From Limisphaerales bacterium (GTDB taxonomy: Bacteria > Verrucomicrobiota > Verrucomicrobiae > Limisphaerales > UBA11358), in assembly GCA_003152145.1 (NCBI GenBank), contig PLZL01000318.1, forward strand, positions 1 to 12,215: DNA of 12,215 nucleotides, given 5' to 3'. Shown one piece after another: positions 5,460 to 12,215 of this stretch (its first letter is position 1; every line of letters starts with the position of its first letter). The notes beneath the pieces are model-generated. The model ran no database searches and had not been told where the DNA came from. It worked only from the letters and a program-made list of their open reading frames with translations. Both the position numbers and the translations under genes were made by a program.

Positions 5460-5488
5460 TTCGCCTGGGAACTGTTTTGTCTTAAACT
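5460..5488 (+). promoter_or_regulatory. Possible promoter of the exchanger-family gene
   Basis: TTCGCC (5460-5465), a 17-base spacer and TAAACT (5483-5488) lie six bases before the GTG start at 5495. The layout resembles the promoter proposed for the RelBE-like operon. The -35 is poor, so this is tentative. Confidence 0.22.
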
Positions 5489-5494
5489 CCGCGC

Positions 5495-6517
5495 GTGGCA
5501 AATCCGTTCATCCATTGGTTTGAAGCCAAAGGGCCTTACGCGCCGTGGCTGTTTCTGGCGCTGTTCGTCGCGGCGTCATTCCTGATGCTCTGGCGGCTGG
5601 AGGTTTTGAGCGCCAAGGGTTTTGAAGGCACAGTGCTCGGCACGCTGGTGATGCCGTATTGCACGGGCATGGGCAATCTCATCTTCGCCTTCATCCTCGG
5701 CCGCAACGGCGGCTCCGGCGCGGACGTGATGACAAACTCGCTGGTCAACAACATCACGAACATGACGCTGGTGCTCGGCTTGCCGGGGGTCTTCTGGTTG
5801 ATCAAAACGCTACTGTCGAAGGGCAAGTCCGGCGGGAAAAATCCGGTGAAGAAAAAAACCGTCGCCGTCGGCAAGACGCGACAATTGAACCGGCTCGCGC
5901 TGTTGCTGACGCTCACGGCGGTGCTGTTTTTCACCGGCGCAGTCTGGGCAATGGGACGCAAAGACCGGTTGACCCATGACGACGGGCTTGTCCTCATCGG
6001 ACTGTTTTTATTCTGGCAATGCTTTCACGTCTTTGAAGTGCTCAAGTCAAACGTGCGCCAGGGAAAGTCGTTGAGCTGGACGCTGCCGTTTGACCTGGCG
6101 TTGCTCGCCATCGGGGCTTATGCCACCTTCATCAGCATTGACTGGCTGGTTGCGTGGGTCACTGGCAGCGTCCACGCCGGCTTCATCAAAGACCATCTCG
6201 GCTGGATCAGCGGCTGGCTGATGGTGCTGCCCAACGCGATACTGGCATTTTACTACAGTTGGCGCGGCCAGCCGGAGACGGTGTATGCCTCGCAAGTCGG
6301 CGACTGCCATGTTTCGATCCCGCTGTGCCTCGGCGTTTATGCGCTGTATCACACAATGGTGATGCCGCCGTTTTTCCACGCGGCCATGTTCATCCTGCTG
6401 GGCGCGACGCTGGTGCATTTCATCTTCGTAGCGTTGCTGGGACGGCTGCCGTGGCTCGCGGGCGTGGCGCTGGTGCTGGCCTACGGCTATTTCCTGTGGC
6501 GGGGTTTGCTGGGTTGA
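5495..6517 (+). CDS. Divergent sodium/calcium exchanger superfamily membrane protein
   Basis: This 340-residue inner-membrane protein has about ten hydrophobic segments. A basic cytoplasmic loop (about 108-132, rich in K) splits it into two halves. Each half has a region like the alpha repeat of the Ca2+/cation antiporter superfamily. Residues 55-97 include CTGMGNLIFAFILGRNG and VNNITNMTLVLG, and residues 236-280 include LPNAILAFYYSWRG and VGDCHVSIPLCLG. The N..N..LVLG part matches the usual GSNI.N...LG. The acidic residue that follows in the canonical GTS.PE is asparagine in both halves (N61 and N248), so ion selectivity or transport may differ. The start is GTG at 5495, with no ribosome binding site. 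The substrate is unknown. It may act as a monomer, as relatives do. The fold call is moderately firm. Confidence 0.7.
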   Translation: MANPFIHWFEAKGPYAPWLFLALFVAASFLMLWRLEVLSAKGFEGTVLGTLVMPYCTGMGNLIFAFILGRNGGSGADVMTNSLVNNITNMTLVLGLPGVFWLIKTLLSKGKSGGKNPVKKKTVAVGKTRQLNRLALLLTLTAVLFFTGAVWAMGRKDRLTHDDGLVLIGLFLFWQCFHVFEVLKSNVRQGKSLSWTLPFDLALLAIGAYATFISIDWLVAWVTGSVHAGFIKDHLGWISGWLMVLPNAILAFYYSWRGQPETVYASQVGDCHVSIPLCLGVYALYHTMVMPPFFHAAMFILLGATLVHFIFVALLGRLPWLAGVALVLAYGYFLWRGLLG

Positions 6518-6602
6518 TGGATTACTGGATAAATGGATTGGCGGGAAAACGCCGCGTCTTCACTTCATTCACTAATCCATGAATCCAACCATCCGCTAAT
6601 CC
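6518..6602. repeat. Inverted cluster of TGGATT-type repeats between convergent genes
   Basis: Three TGGAT(T) units on the left (6518-6541) face several AATCCA/ATCC units on the right (6572-6602). The outer TGGATTA (6518-6524) and TAATCCA (6573-6579) are perfect complements. A long, imperfect stem is possible, which could act as a two-way terminator for the convergent genes. A small GGCG/CGCC hairpin (6540-6553) lies inside. It resembles degenerate short-tandem filler found between genes in related genomes. Confidence 0.45.
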
Positions 6603-6633
6603 GGTCACATCCAATTCAACCAACGAACACGGC

Positions 6634-7086
6634 TCACTTCTTCCTGAAGAATTTCGTGTCGTCGCCGGAAACCTCCAGCGGATTGGCGCGGATCTTCTCG
6701 CCTAATTCCGCGAACGGCACCTGCGCCCCCAGCCAGCGCGGGTTCCGGGCAATCGTGTCCATGGACTCGCGCGTGTTATTGCAAATCAGATAAAGCCCGT
6801 GCCCCACGACCATGAATGATTCAAAGCCGGTGCCGGTGCCGTGCCGCGCAAATTCAAAATCGCCCGCGCCGTAGTTTTCCGTGAGCAGCTCCGCGCGCAA
6901 GGCGCCGAGGTCCTTCACGAAATTTTTCAGGAAATCGTCGTTGCGCGGGCCGAAGTAGGACAGCACGCGCGCCTTGTTTTCGGCGAGCGAGAGAACGGCC
7001 CATTCGTCAAAGACGGTGTTGCCGTAGCGCGCGTCCATCTCTTTCGCGCACAGCTTGATATGGCTGATGGCTTCGTCCAGCGTCAT
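6634..7086 (-). CDS. Conserved protein of unknown function
   Basis: From the ATG at 7086 the protein has 150 residues and starts MTLDEAISHIKLCAKEMDAR. The frame is open further upstream to 7209. That extension is cysteine-rich and overlaps the start of the divergent carotenoid gene, so the shorter form is preferred. Conserved-looking parts are YGNTVFDEWAVLSL (21-34), YFGPRNDDF (44-52), GDFEFARHGTGT (75-86), LYLICNNTRESM (98-109) and NPRWLGAQVPFAEL (115-128). The pattern of two helices and several strands recalls small sensor or Roadblock-like folds, but that is only an impression. There is no signal peptide, membrane segment or metal-binding motif. I believe similar proteins occur across Verrucomicrobia. 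Role unknown. Confidence 0.75.
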   Translation of the reverse strand: MTLDEAISHIKLCAKEMDARYGNTVFDEWAVLSLAENKARVLSYFGPRNDDFLKNFVKDLGALRAELLTENYGAGDFEFARHGTGTGFESFMVVGHGLYLICNNTRESMDTIARNPRWLGAQVPFAELGEKIRANPLEVSGDDTKFFRKK

Positions 7087-7202
7087 GAATGGAATTCTTT
7101 GACCGCACGAGCAAAGCAGGTTTGCGCGGGGGAAACAAGGCAATTTAATTTGCTGCGCAGATGGCGGGAAATCCGTAGTATGTCCGCAATCAGCCTTCAC
7201 CC

Positions 7203-8033
7203 ATGCCATTAAAGAAGAAAACGGACAACCTCGTCACAAAACAAATGGCGAGATGGGAACGGCGCATGTTCAACATCCTGTTTCTCGCCGCCTATGCGCT
7301 GGTGCTGGTGGGACTCTGGTGGCCGATGAGCCTGCCCGGCAAACCCGGCTGGCCGGAAGCGGTGCTGCTGCTGCTGGTGACCGTGAGCACTGTCGCCGCG
7401 CTGGCGCGTCATCTGCCGCTGCAAAACATCCTCCTCGCGGCGCTCGCCATCGTGCTTGCCAGCAGCGCGGTGATCTGGCTCGACTCGAAAACGGGAATCC
7501 CATTCGGCCAGTTCACCATCGGCGACAACACCGGACCCAAACTTCTCAAAGTCGTGCCGTGGGCGCTGCCACCGGTTTGGGTCGTGGCGATTTTGAATTC
7601 GCGCGGCGTCGCCCGGCTCATCCTGCGACCGTGGCGCAAGCTGCACGCCTACGGTTTCTGGCTCATCGGCGTCACGACGGCATTGACGGCGCTGTTTGAG
7701 CTGGCGCTCGACCCGTTTGCCTCGCGTGTGAAACATTACTGGATTTGGGAGCCGACAAAATTCCCGCTGACCTGGCAGGGCGTGCCGCTGGTGAACTTTT
7801 TTGGCTGGGCGGTCGTGACACTGCTGATTCTGGCGTTTGTCACGCCCATCCTCATCAGCAAACACCCGGTCCATAGGCGTCCGCCGGATTTTCACCCGCT
7901 CGGCGTCTGGCTCGGCGCGGTTTTGCTTTTTGCCATCGGGTCCGCCACGCTGGGATTGTGGCCTGCCGTCTTGCTGGACGGAATCATTGGCGTCGTGGTC
8001 GCCGCTTTCGCGTTTCGCGGCGCGCGGTGGTGA
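7203..8033 (+). CDS. Carotenoid biosynthesis membrane protein (DUF422/CruF-like)
   Basis: This 276-residue polytopic protein has about seven hydrophobic segments. The family is recognised from TGIPFGQFTIG (97-107), the following VVPWALPPVWVV (117-128), LALDPFA (167-173), YWIWEP (179-184) and GVPLVNFFGW (193-202). These are the conserved landmarks of the carotenoid-biosynthesis / bisanhydrobacterioruberin hydratase-type family (CruF), whose members hydrate carotenoid ends. Which reaction this one performs cannot be told, and no other carotenoid genes are in the window. The ATG at 7203 gives a basic cytoplasmic start (MPLKKK). No ribosome binding site is visible. A TAGTAT at 7176-7181 could be a -10. 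It converges on the CNNM gene at 8037 with only three bases between stops. Confidence 0.8.
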   Translation: MPLKKKTDNLVTKQMARWERRMFNILFLAAYALVLVGLWWPMSLPGKPGWPEAVLLLLVTVSTVAALARHLPLQNILLAALAIVLASSAVIWLDSKTGIPFGQFTIGDNTGPKLLKVVPWALPPVWVVAILNSRGVARLILRPWRKLHAYGFWLIGVTTALTALFELALDPFASRVKHYWIWEPTKFPLTWQGVPLVNFFGWAVVTLLILAFVTPILISKHPVHRRPPDFHPLGVWLGAVLLFAIGSATLGLWPAVLLDGIIGVVVAAFAFRGARW

Positions 8034-8036
8034 AAA

Positions 8037-9368
8037 TTATTTGTCAGATCCCTGCGGCTCGGCGCGCTTGATGATTTTTAGCCGCGCCACGCGAGGACCG
8101 TCCATTTCCTCGACGCGCAATTGATAATTTCTCACCGCCAATGAATCGCCGGCCTTTGGAAATCCGCCGAGCTTCTGCGTGACCCAGCCGCTCGCGGTCG
8201 CGACGCTTTCGTCATGATGCACTTCGCCGATAATTCGTTCCAGTTCGTGGAGGGGCAGCGTGCCGGCGACTTCCCAGGCATGTTCGCCCTGCCGGACAAA
8301 TTGCGTCGCCTCCTGATCAAATTCGTCCTGAATCTGGCCGACAAGCGCCTCCAGCACGTTTTCGAGCGTGACGACGCCGAGCGTGCCGCCGTATTCGTCC
8401 ACAATGACGGCAAAATGCAGACGGCGTTCGAGAAACAGCCGCAGCAATTTTTCCAATCGCGCCGTGGCGGGCGCATAAATGAGTTTGCGCGCGACCGGCA
8501 GCAAATCCGCGGCCGTCCTTGCCCGGTCGCGCAGCGCATAAAGGTCCTTGATGTGAATGACGCCGCGCGTTTTGTCCAAATCATCGTCCTCGCAAATCGG
8601 GAAACGCGAGTAGCGCGTCTTTTCCGCGAGCGCCAGACAATCGGCCATCGTCGCGCCGGTGTTGAATGCGACAATTTCCTGGCGCGGGCGCATGACTTCG
8701 CGCGCGACGCGATGGCGCAAATCGAGCGCGTTTAAAATCAGGTTACGGCCGGCGGCCGCCCCGCCCTGCGGAACCGCCGCGAGCACGAGGCGCAGTTCCT
8801 CCTCGGATTGCGCGCGGTCGGCGACGGCATCCGGTTCGATGCCGATTTGTTTCAGGAGCCAGCGCGCCGAGAGGTTCAGCAGCCGGTTGAACGGATAAAA
8901 TGCCAGGTAAAACCAGCGCAACGGGATGGCCGTGGCGAGCGCCACCGGCAATGGCTTTTGAATCGTCAACCATTTCGGCGCGAGTTCGCCCGCGACGACG
9001 CTCAAAAATGTCAACACACTGAAACCGACGATGACGGAAACGGTGGTTGCCACCGTCGCGGAATCTACCCCAACCAAATGAAGCGCCGGCGCCAGCAGCG
9101 ACGCGAAGACCGGTTCGCCCAGATAACCGAGGCCGAGGCTGGCCATCGTGATGCCGAGCTGCGTCGCGCTCAAATACGAGTTCAGATGGCGGACGATGTG
9201 CCGCGCCATCTGCGCCCGCCGCCAGCCCTTCGCAACCAGCATGTCGAGCTGCGTTTCGCGGACACGGACCAACGCGAACTCGGCGGCGACAAAAAATCCG
9301 TTCAGCAGCACCAGCACAAACACTGCCAGGATTTTCAGCGCGATCAAAATGGCGGCGTCCCAGTTCAT
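8037..9368 (-). CDS. CNNM/CBS/CorC-HlyC membrane protein (hemolysin family, metal-ion efflux type)
   Basis: This 443-residue protein has the complete architecture. The CNNM (DUF21) transmembrane domain covers about residues 1-190, with LLNGFFVAAEFALVRVR (21-37), QLGITMASLGLGYLGEP (70-86) and GELAPK (127-132). A CBS pair covers about 205-345, with VMRPR (225-229), TRYSRFPI and VDEYGGTLGVVTLENVLE (323-340). A CorC/HlyC domain (about 360-436) follows. Relatives export or regulate Mg2+ or Co2+; the name hemolysin is historical. The CBS pair may bind nucleotide. The gene starts one base after the stop of the shorter CNNM gene upstream and is probably co-translated with it, so the two may form a heteromer. 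Its stop lies three bases from that of the opposing carotenoid gene. Confidence 0.93.
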   Translation of the reverse strand: MNWDAAILIALKILAVFVLVLLNGFFVAAEFALVRVRETQLDMLVAKGWRRAQMARHIVRHLNSYLSATQLGITMASLGLGYLGEPVFASLLAPALHLVGVDSATVATTVSVIVGFSVLTFLSVVAGELAPKWLTIQKPLPVALATAIPLRWFYLAFYPFNRLLNLSARWLLKQIGIEPDAVADRAQSEEELRLVLAAVPQGGAAAGRNLILNALDLRHRVAREVMRPRQEIVAFNTGATMADCLALAEKTRYSRFPICEDDDLDKTRGVIHIKDLYALRDRARTAADLLPVARKLIYAPATARLEKLLRLFLERRLHFAVIVDEYGGTLGVVTLENVLEALVGQIQDEFDQEATQFVRQGEHAWEVAGTLPLHELERIIGEVHHDESVATASGWVTQKLGGFPKAGDSLAVRNYQLRVEEMDGPRVARLKIIKRAEPQGSDK

Positions 9369-9369
9369 T

Positions 9370-10359
9370 TCATAATTTCATTTCGCCAAACATCACCTTC
9401 AAAATGTCCTCCAGACTCACGACCGCGGTTTCCTCGCCGTTGCGCGCCAGCACAATCGCCAGCCGGTGACCGGCGCGCTGCATCAGGCGCAGCGCGATTT
9501 CCAATCGCATGTTTTCATCCACAAAAAGCGCGGGCGTCAGGTGCGCGGCGGCGGGTTTCTGCAAATCCAAATCATCGCGGAACAACAGCGGGCCGAGCGC
9601 GAGCAGCCCGGCAATGCGCGGGTGGCCGTCGCGCGTTTCCCGGACCGGCAGGCGCCACAACCGGCGTTCGCGCCCCAGCCGGAACGCGTCGCCGAGCGGC
9701 GTTTGCAACTCGACCGTCACCGTCTGCGCGAGCGGCGTGGCGATTTGGTGGACCGTGAAATTCTGCAAATCGAGCACGCGGTTGATCATGGCGCGCTCGT
9801 CGCTGGTGAGCGATTGCGCGGATTCCTGCATGACCGAACGCATTTCCTCGCGGCTGCCGAACAAACGGCCCGTGAACGCCCGCCCGCCCGTCAGGCGCAG
9901 CGCCATTTGGGAAATGCCTTCAACCATTGCCACGAGGGGGCTTAACACGATACGCACAAGGCGGAACACCGGCGCCGCCGCCAGGCACAACTGGTTCGGA
10001 TGCGCCCGGAAAAACATTTTCGGCAGCAAATCAAACAGCGCGTAAAACAAAAAAACGGCGGCGGCAAAGGCGGTGGCAATCCAGACGTTATGGCCCAAAA
10101 ACCATTCGTGCAGCTTGAGCAGCGTCCAGCCCAGAATCAAAAAATTGGCGAGCGTGTTGCCGACGAGAATCGTCCACAGAAAATTCTCGGGCCTTTCGAG
10201 GAAGCCGTGCAGCAGTTTCGCCGGGGGCTTGCCCGCCCGCGCCAGCCGCCGCACGTGCAGCCGGCTCAACGCGAACACGCCCGACTCCATGCCCGACAGC
10301 AGAAACGAGGCGCACAAACACAGCGCCAGCAAAATCCAGGTTAAAATGTCGTTGTTCAT
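9370..10359 (-). CDS. CNNM/CBS protein lacking the CorC-HlyC domain
   Basis: This 329-residue paralogue has a CNNM transmembrane domain: LLSGMESGVFALSRL at 20-34, ILVGNTLANFLILG at 64-77, and FDLLPK at 109-114, where relatives usually have GE.(L/I/V)PK. A CBS-like region (about 205-325) follows and ends LEDILKVMFGEMKL. It stops where others continue into CorC/HlyC. The second CBS also lacks the usual DE(Y/F)GG; ARNGEE (305-310) stands there. The ATG at 10359 is supported by AGGAAG (10366-10371) six bases upstream. The full-length CNNM gene follows one base after the stop. The loss of motif and domain with an otherwise sound frame suggests a specialised subunit rather than decay. Confidence 0.88.
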   Translation of the reverse strand: MNNDILTWILLALCLCASFLLSGMESGVFALSRLHVRRLARAGKPPAKLLHGFLERPENFLWTILVGNTLANFLILGWTLLKLHEWFLGHNVWIATAFAAAVFLFYALFDLLPKMFFRAHPNQLCLAAAPVFRLVRIVLSPLVAMVEGISQMALRLTGGRAFTGRLFGSREEMRSVMQESAQSLTSDERAMINRVLDLQNFTVHQIATPLAQTVTVELQTPLGDAFRLGRERRLWRLPVRETRDGHPRIAGLLALGPLLFRDDLDLQKPAAAHLTPALFVDENMRLEIALRLMQRAGHRLAIVLARNGEETAVVSLEDILKVMFGEMKL

Positions 10360-10501
10360 TTATAACTTCCTGAATCAATGACGGATGACGAAGCCCTAAT
10401 GACCAAAGAATGACAAAGCTTGAACGGCAAAAAGAACGGGCACAAATTCTTTTCTGAATTAGTCGTTGGAAATTCTCCAGTCATTCGGATTGGGTCATTA
10501 G
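10360..10501. repeat. 142-bp gap between CNNM genes with imperfect inverted repeat
   Basis: CTAATGACC (10396-10404) and GAATGAC (10408-10414) are perfect complements of GGTCATTAG (10493-10501) and GTCATTC (10480-10486). Further ATGAC units lie at the left edge. The arms are about 65 bases apart. The right arm abuts the stop of the upstream CNNM gene, so the structure could end its transcript or stabilise its 3' end. It resembles degenerate ATGAC-type intergenic filler. Confidence 0.5.
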
Positions 10502-11707
10502 TCATTTCGCCCGTTGCACCATCAACTCCCGCACCCGGCGTTCATCCACCGCGTGCGCCGTGAGTTTCAAGCCGCGAAACGCCGCCGATTCGCCGGCTTC
10601 GGGCACGACGCCGCGCAGATGCGTGAGCAATCCGCCCATCGTTTCGACTTCCGGCACGTCGCCCAGCGCTGGAAATTCCCGGCGGAAATCGTCCAGCCGC
10701 ATCGTCCCGCTCACCCGCCAGCGGTCGGGCGAAATTTTTTCCATGACAAAACCTTCCGGCTGCGCCGCGGCATGGATTTTGCCAATGAGCTTGCCCAAAA
10801 TGTCCTCCATCGTCACCAGCCCCGCCGTGCCGCCGAATTCATCAAGCACAATGGCCAGCCCGCGCTGCTGCTTTTGCAGGCTCTGGAACAATTGCAGCAG
10901 ATTCATCGTCTCCGGCACGAACGACGGAAACTCAATCGCATCCGCCAGATCAATCTTCGGGTCAAGCAGCAGCGCGCGGGTGTTCAGGATGCCGACGATG
11001 GTGTCCGGCGTTTCGTCGTAGATCGGCAGGCGGCGGTGCTGGTATTTTTTCGCGGCGGCGATCATCTCCTCCACACTCGCCTCGTCGCTGATGCAGGCCA
11101 TGCTGGAACGCGGGCGCATCACGTCGCGCGCCACGCGCTGATCCAGGCTGATGATCTGCAGGATGATTTCCTTTTCCGTCTCCGCCAGCGTGCCCTGTTG
11201 GAATGCCATGTCCAGCAGTTCCTGATATTCCGCCTCGGTGAGTTTGGCCGACGCCGTGGACTGCTGCGCTGCTTTTTTCAAAATGGCTGCGTTCAGCCAT
11301 TGCGCCACGCGGTAAAGCGGCTTGGAAATTTTTTCAAAGACGAACATCAGCCAGATCACCCGCACCGCCCAGCGTTCGGGCCGCCGCACGGCCAGCGTTT
11401 TGGGAAAGACTTCACAGCCGAGCAACACCAGCGCCGCCAGCACAATCATCGTCAGCGCCAGCGCCCAGTGCGCGTTGAAGACCATGCGCAACGCCACCGC
11501 CAGCATCGCCGCGTTGGCGAACGTGTTGCCCAGCGCCAGCGTGGCCAGCAAATCCTGCGGCCGCGCCAGCAGTTGCGCCACGATCCTGCCCCGATGCGGA
11601 TGCCGCGCCGTGAGCTGCGCCACCTGCCACTGGCTTAACGAAAACAACGCCGTCTCCGCCAGCGCAAAGAAGAAACTCGCGCCCGCAAAAATCAAGATGG
11701 CCGACAT
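10502..11707 (-). CDS. CNNM/CBS/CorC-HlyC membrane protein, third paralogue
   Basis: From the ATG at 11707 this protein has 401 residues. The frame is also open from a GTG at 11719 (four more residues). The ATG is preferred because GGAG (11714-11717) lies six bases before it. The CNNM domain shows FFFALAETALFSLSQ (12-26), LALGNTFANAAMLA (57-70) and CEVFPK (98-103). The CBS pair shows VMRPRSSM (196-203), RRLPIYDE and LDEFGGTAGLVTMEDILGKL (288-307). A CorC/HlyC domain (about 325-400) ends the protein. It is expected to sit in the inner membrane and take part in divalent-metal efflux or homeostasis. A 142-bp gap with an inverted repeat separates it from the next two CNNM genes, so it may be transcribed separately or as the promoter-proximal gene of the cluster. 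Confidence 0.92.
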   Translation of the reverse strand: MSAILIFAGASFFFALAETALFSLSQWQVAQLTARHPHRGRIVAQLLARPQDLLATLALGNTFANAAMLAVALRMVFNAHWALALTMIVLAALVLLGCEVFPKTLAVRRPERWAVRVIWLMFVFEKISKPLYRVAQWLNAAILKKAAQQSTASAKLTEAEYQELLDMAFQQGTLAETEKEIILQIISLDQRVARDVMRPRSSMACISDEASVEEMIAAAKKYQHRRLPIYDETPDTIVGILNTRALLLDPKIDLADAIEFPSFVPETMNLLQLFQSLQKQQRGLAIVLDEFGGTAGLVTMEDILGKLIGKIHAAAQPEGFVMEKISPDRWRVSGTMRLDDFRREFPALGDVPEVETMGGLLTHLRGVVPEAGESAAFRGLKLTAHAVDERRVRELMVQRAK

Positions 11708-11811
11708 CGCCTGCTCCACGCGCGAAGGATAAACGCAATGGCCGCACCGGAAAAGCTCAATTCCACGGCTTCTGATTTTTTTGCCGGTGCTGCGGTGGCG
11801 GACTTGGAGGA

Positions 11812-11839
11812 TTTACTTTCCAGGGTTCGCTCATTAACT
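11812..11839 (+). promoter_or_regulatory. Possible promoter of the HIT-family gene
   Basis: TTTACT (11812-11817), a 16-base spacer and TTAACT (11834-11839) lie seven bases before the ATG at 11847, which has no ribosome binding site. A nearly leaderless transcript would follow. The match is modest. Confidence 0.25.
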
Positions 11840-11846
11840 TTCCGGC

Positions 11847-12215
11847 ATGGACTCATTGCATGCACCGTGGCGCATCGAATACATCCTTTCGCCCAAGCCG
11901 GAATTGAAGCCAGGTCTCTTCACGCGCATCGCGCAATCGTCCGACGACGAGGCGAACCTGGTCGTTGTGCGTGACCGCACCTGTTTTGCGCTGCTCAACC
12001 GTTATCCTTACAACGGCGGACACCTGATGGTCGTGCCTTACAAGGAAGTCGCGGACTTGAACGGGCTGACGGACGCGGAAGTGACCGATCTCTGGAAGCT
12101 CGTGCGCCGCTGCCTCAACGCGCTGACGGCGGTGATGAAGCCGGACGGCTTTAACGTGGGCATCAACCTCGGCAAAGTCGCGGGCGCGGGCATTCTGGAA
12201 CATCTGCACATCCAC
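11847..12215 (+). CDS. HIT-family nucleotide hydrolase/transferase (partial, right edge)
   Basis: The frame runs 123 codons from the ATG at 11847 to the last base without a stop, so the 3' part lies outside. It starts MDSLHAPWRIEYILSPK, then has NLVVVRDRTCFALLNRYPYN (37-56), GGHLMVVPYKEVADL (57-71), GFNVGINLGKVAGAGILEHL (101-120) and HIH at the edge. The last part is the beginning of the histidine triad motif HxHxH. These are the landmarks of HIT proteins of the Ap4A-phosphorylase/hydrolase-like branch ('MD.LHAPWR..Y'), which cleave or transfer nucleotides through a nucleotidyl-histidine intermediate. The substrate is not determinable here. It is divergent from the third CNNM gene. The intergenic gap is about 139 bp. 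Confidence 0.9.
   Translation, partial: MDSLHAPWRIEYILSPKPELKPGLFTRIAQSSDDEANLVVVRDRTCFALLNRYPYNGGHLMVVPYKEVADLNGLTDAEVTDLWKLVRRCLNALTAVMKPDGFNVGINLGKVAGAGILEHLHIH

Noticed and set aside
7087..7209. N-terminal extension of the unknown protein, including CGH and CSCGQ
   Set aside because: The cysteines suggested a zinc-binding start. The extension overlaps the divergent carotenoid gene start, and MTLDEAI at 7086 is a more natural N terminus.
8808..9758. 316-codon open frame on + across two CNNM genes
   Set aside because: It spans the junction of two well-supported genes on - and has no recognisable domain.
10514..11638. 374-codon open frame on + opposite the third CNNM gene
   Set aside because: Biased Arg/Gln/His composition, with a clear CNNM/CBS protein on the other strand.
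11738..11974. 78-codon open frame on + starting MAAPEKL
   Set aside because: It overlaps the HIT gene in another frame and loses any protein-like character after the overlap begins.
11853..12215. 120-codon open frame on - at the right edge
   Set aside because: The + frame from 11847 is an evident HIT-family protein, so this is its shadow.

Overview
The window is chromosomal, fairly GC-rich bacterial DNA. It most resembles a verrucomicrobial genome of the Pedosphaera/Limisphaerales kind. That placement is an inference from three things: an orphan type II/IV-style prepilin ending in an H-X9-DG domain, tandem CNNM/CBS 'hemolysin' genes, and clean Shine-Dalgarno sequences at only a few starts. 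No rRNA, tRNA, CRISPR array, transposase or integrase is visible.

Region 1 (about 1-3236) is an accessory patch of small toxin-antitoxin-like genes, all on +. It holds an overlapping DUF6883/DUF4926 pair, a 55-residue antitoxin-like gene joined to a frameshifted DUF2442 gene, and an intact RelB-like/RelE-like pair. A short unnamed ORF family recurs three times: a tail at 1-47, a broken copy at 1111-1241 and a short copy at 3153-3236. A 64-bp sequence that contains the RelB promoter and start codon occurs twice (1241-1304 and 2595-2658). Between the two copies lie a lone prepilin gene on - and a hairpin-bearing non-coding stretch. The patch looks assembled by duplication, insertion and decay.

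Region 2 (3237-8033) is mostly housekeeping or metabolic genes. It holds an aldo/keto reductase (-), a divergent 2-dehydropantoate 2-reductase of the PanE/ApbA family (+), a divergent member of the Na+/Ca2+ exchanger superfamily (+), a conserved protein of unknown function (-), and a carotenoid-biosynthesis (DUF422/CruF-like) membrane protein (+).

Region 3 (8037-11707) is a run of three paralogous CNNM-domain membrane proteins on -, likely metal-ion efflux or homeostasis proteins. The middle one lacks the CorC/HlyC domain and the CBS motif DE(Y/F)GG. The upstream gene is separated from the other two by 142 bp carrying an imperfect inverted repeat. The last two genes are one base apart and are probably co-translated.

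The window ends inside a HIT-family gene (+, from 11847) that runs off the right edge. Its upstream region is shared with the divergent CNNM gene.
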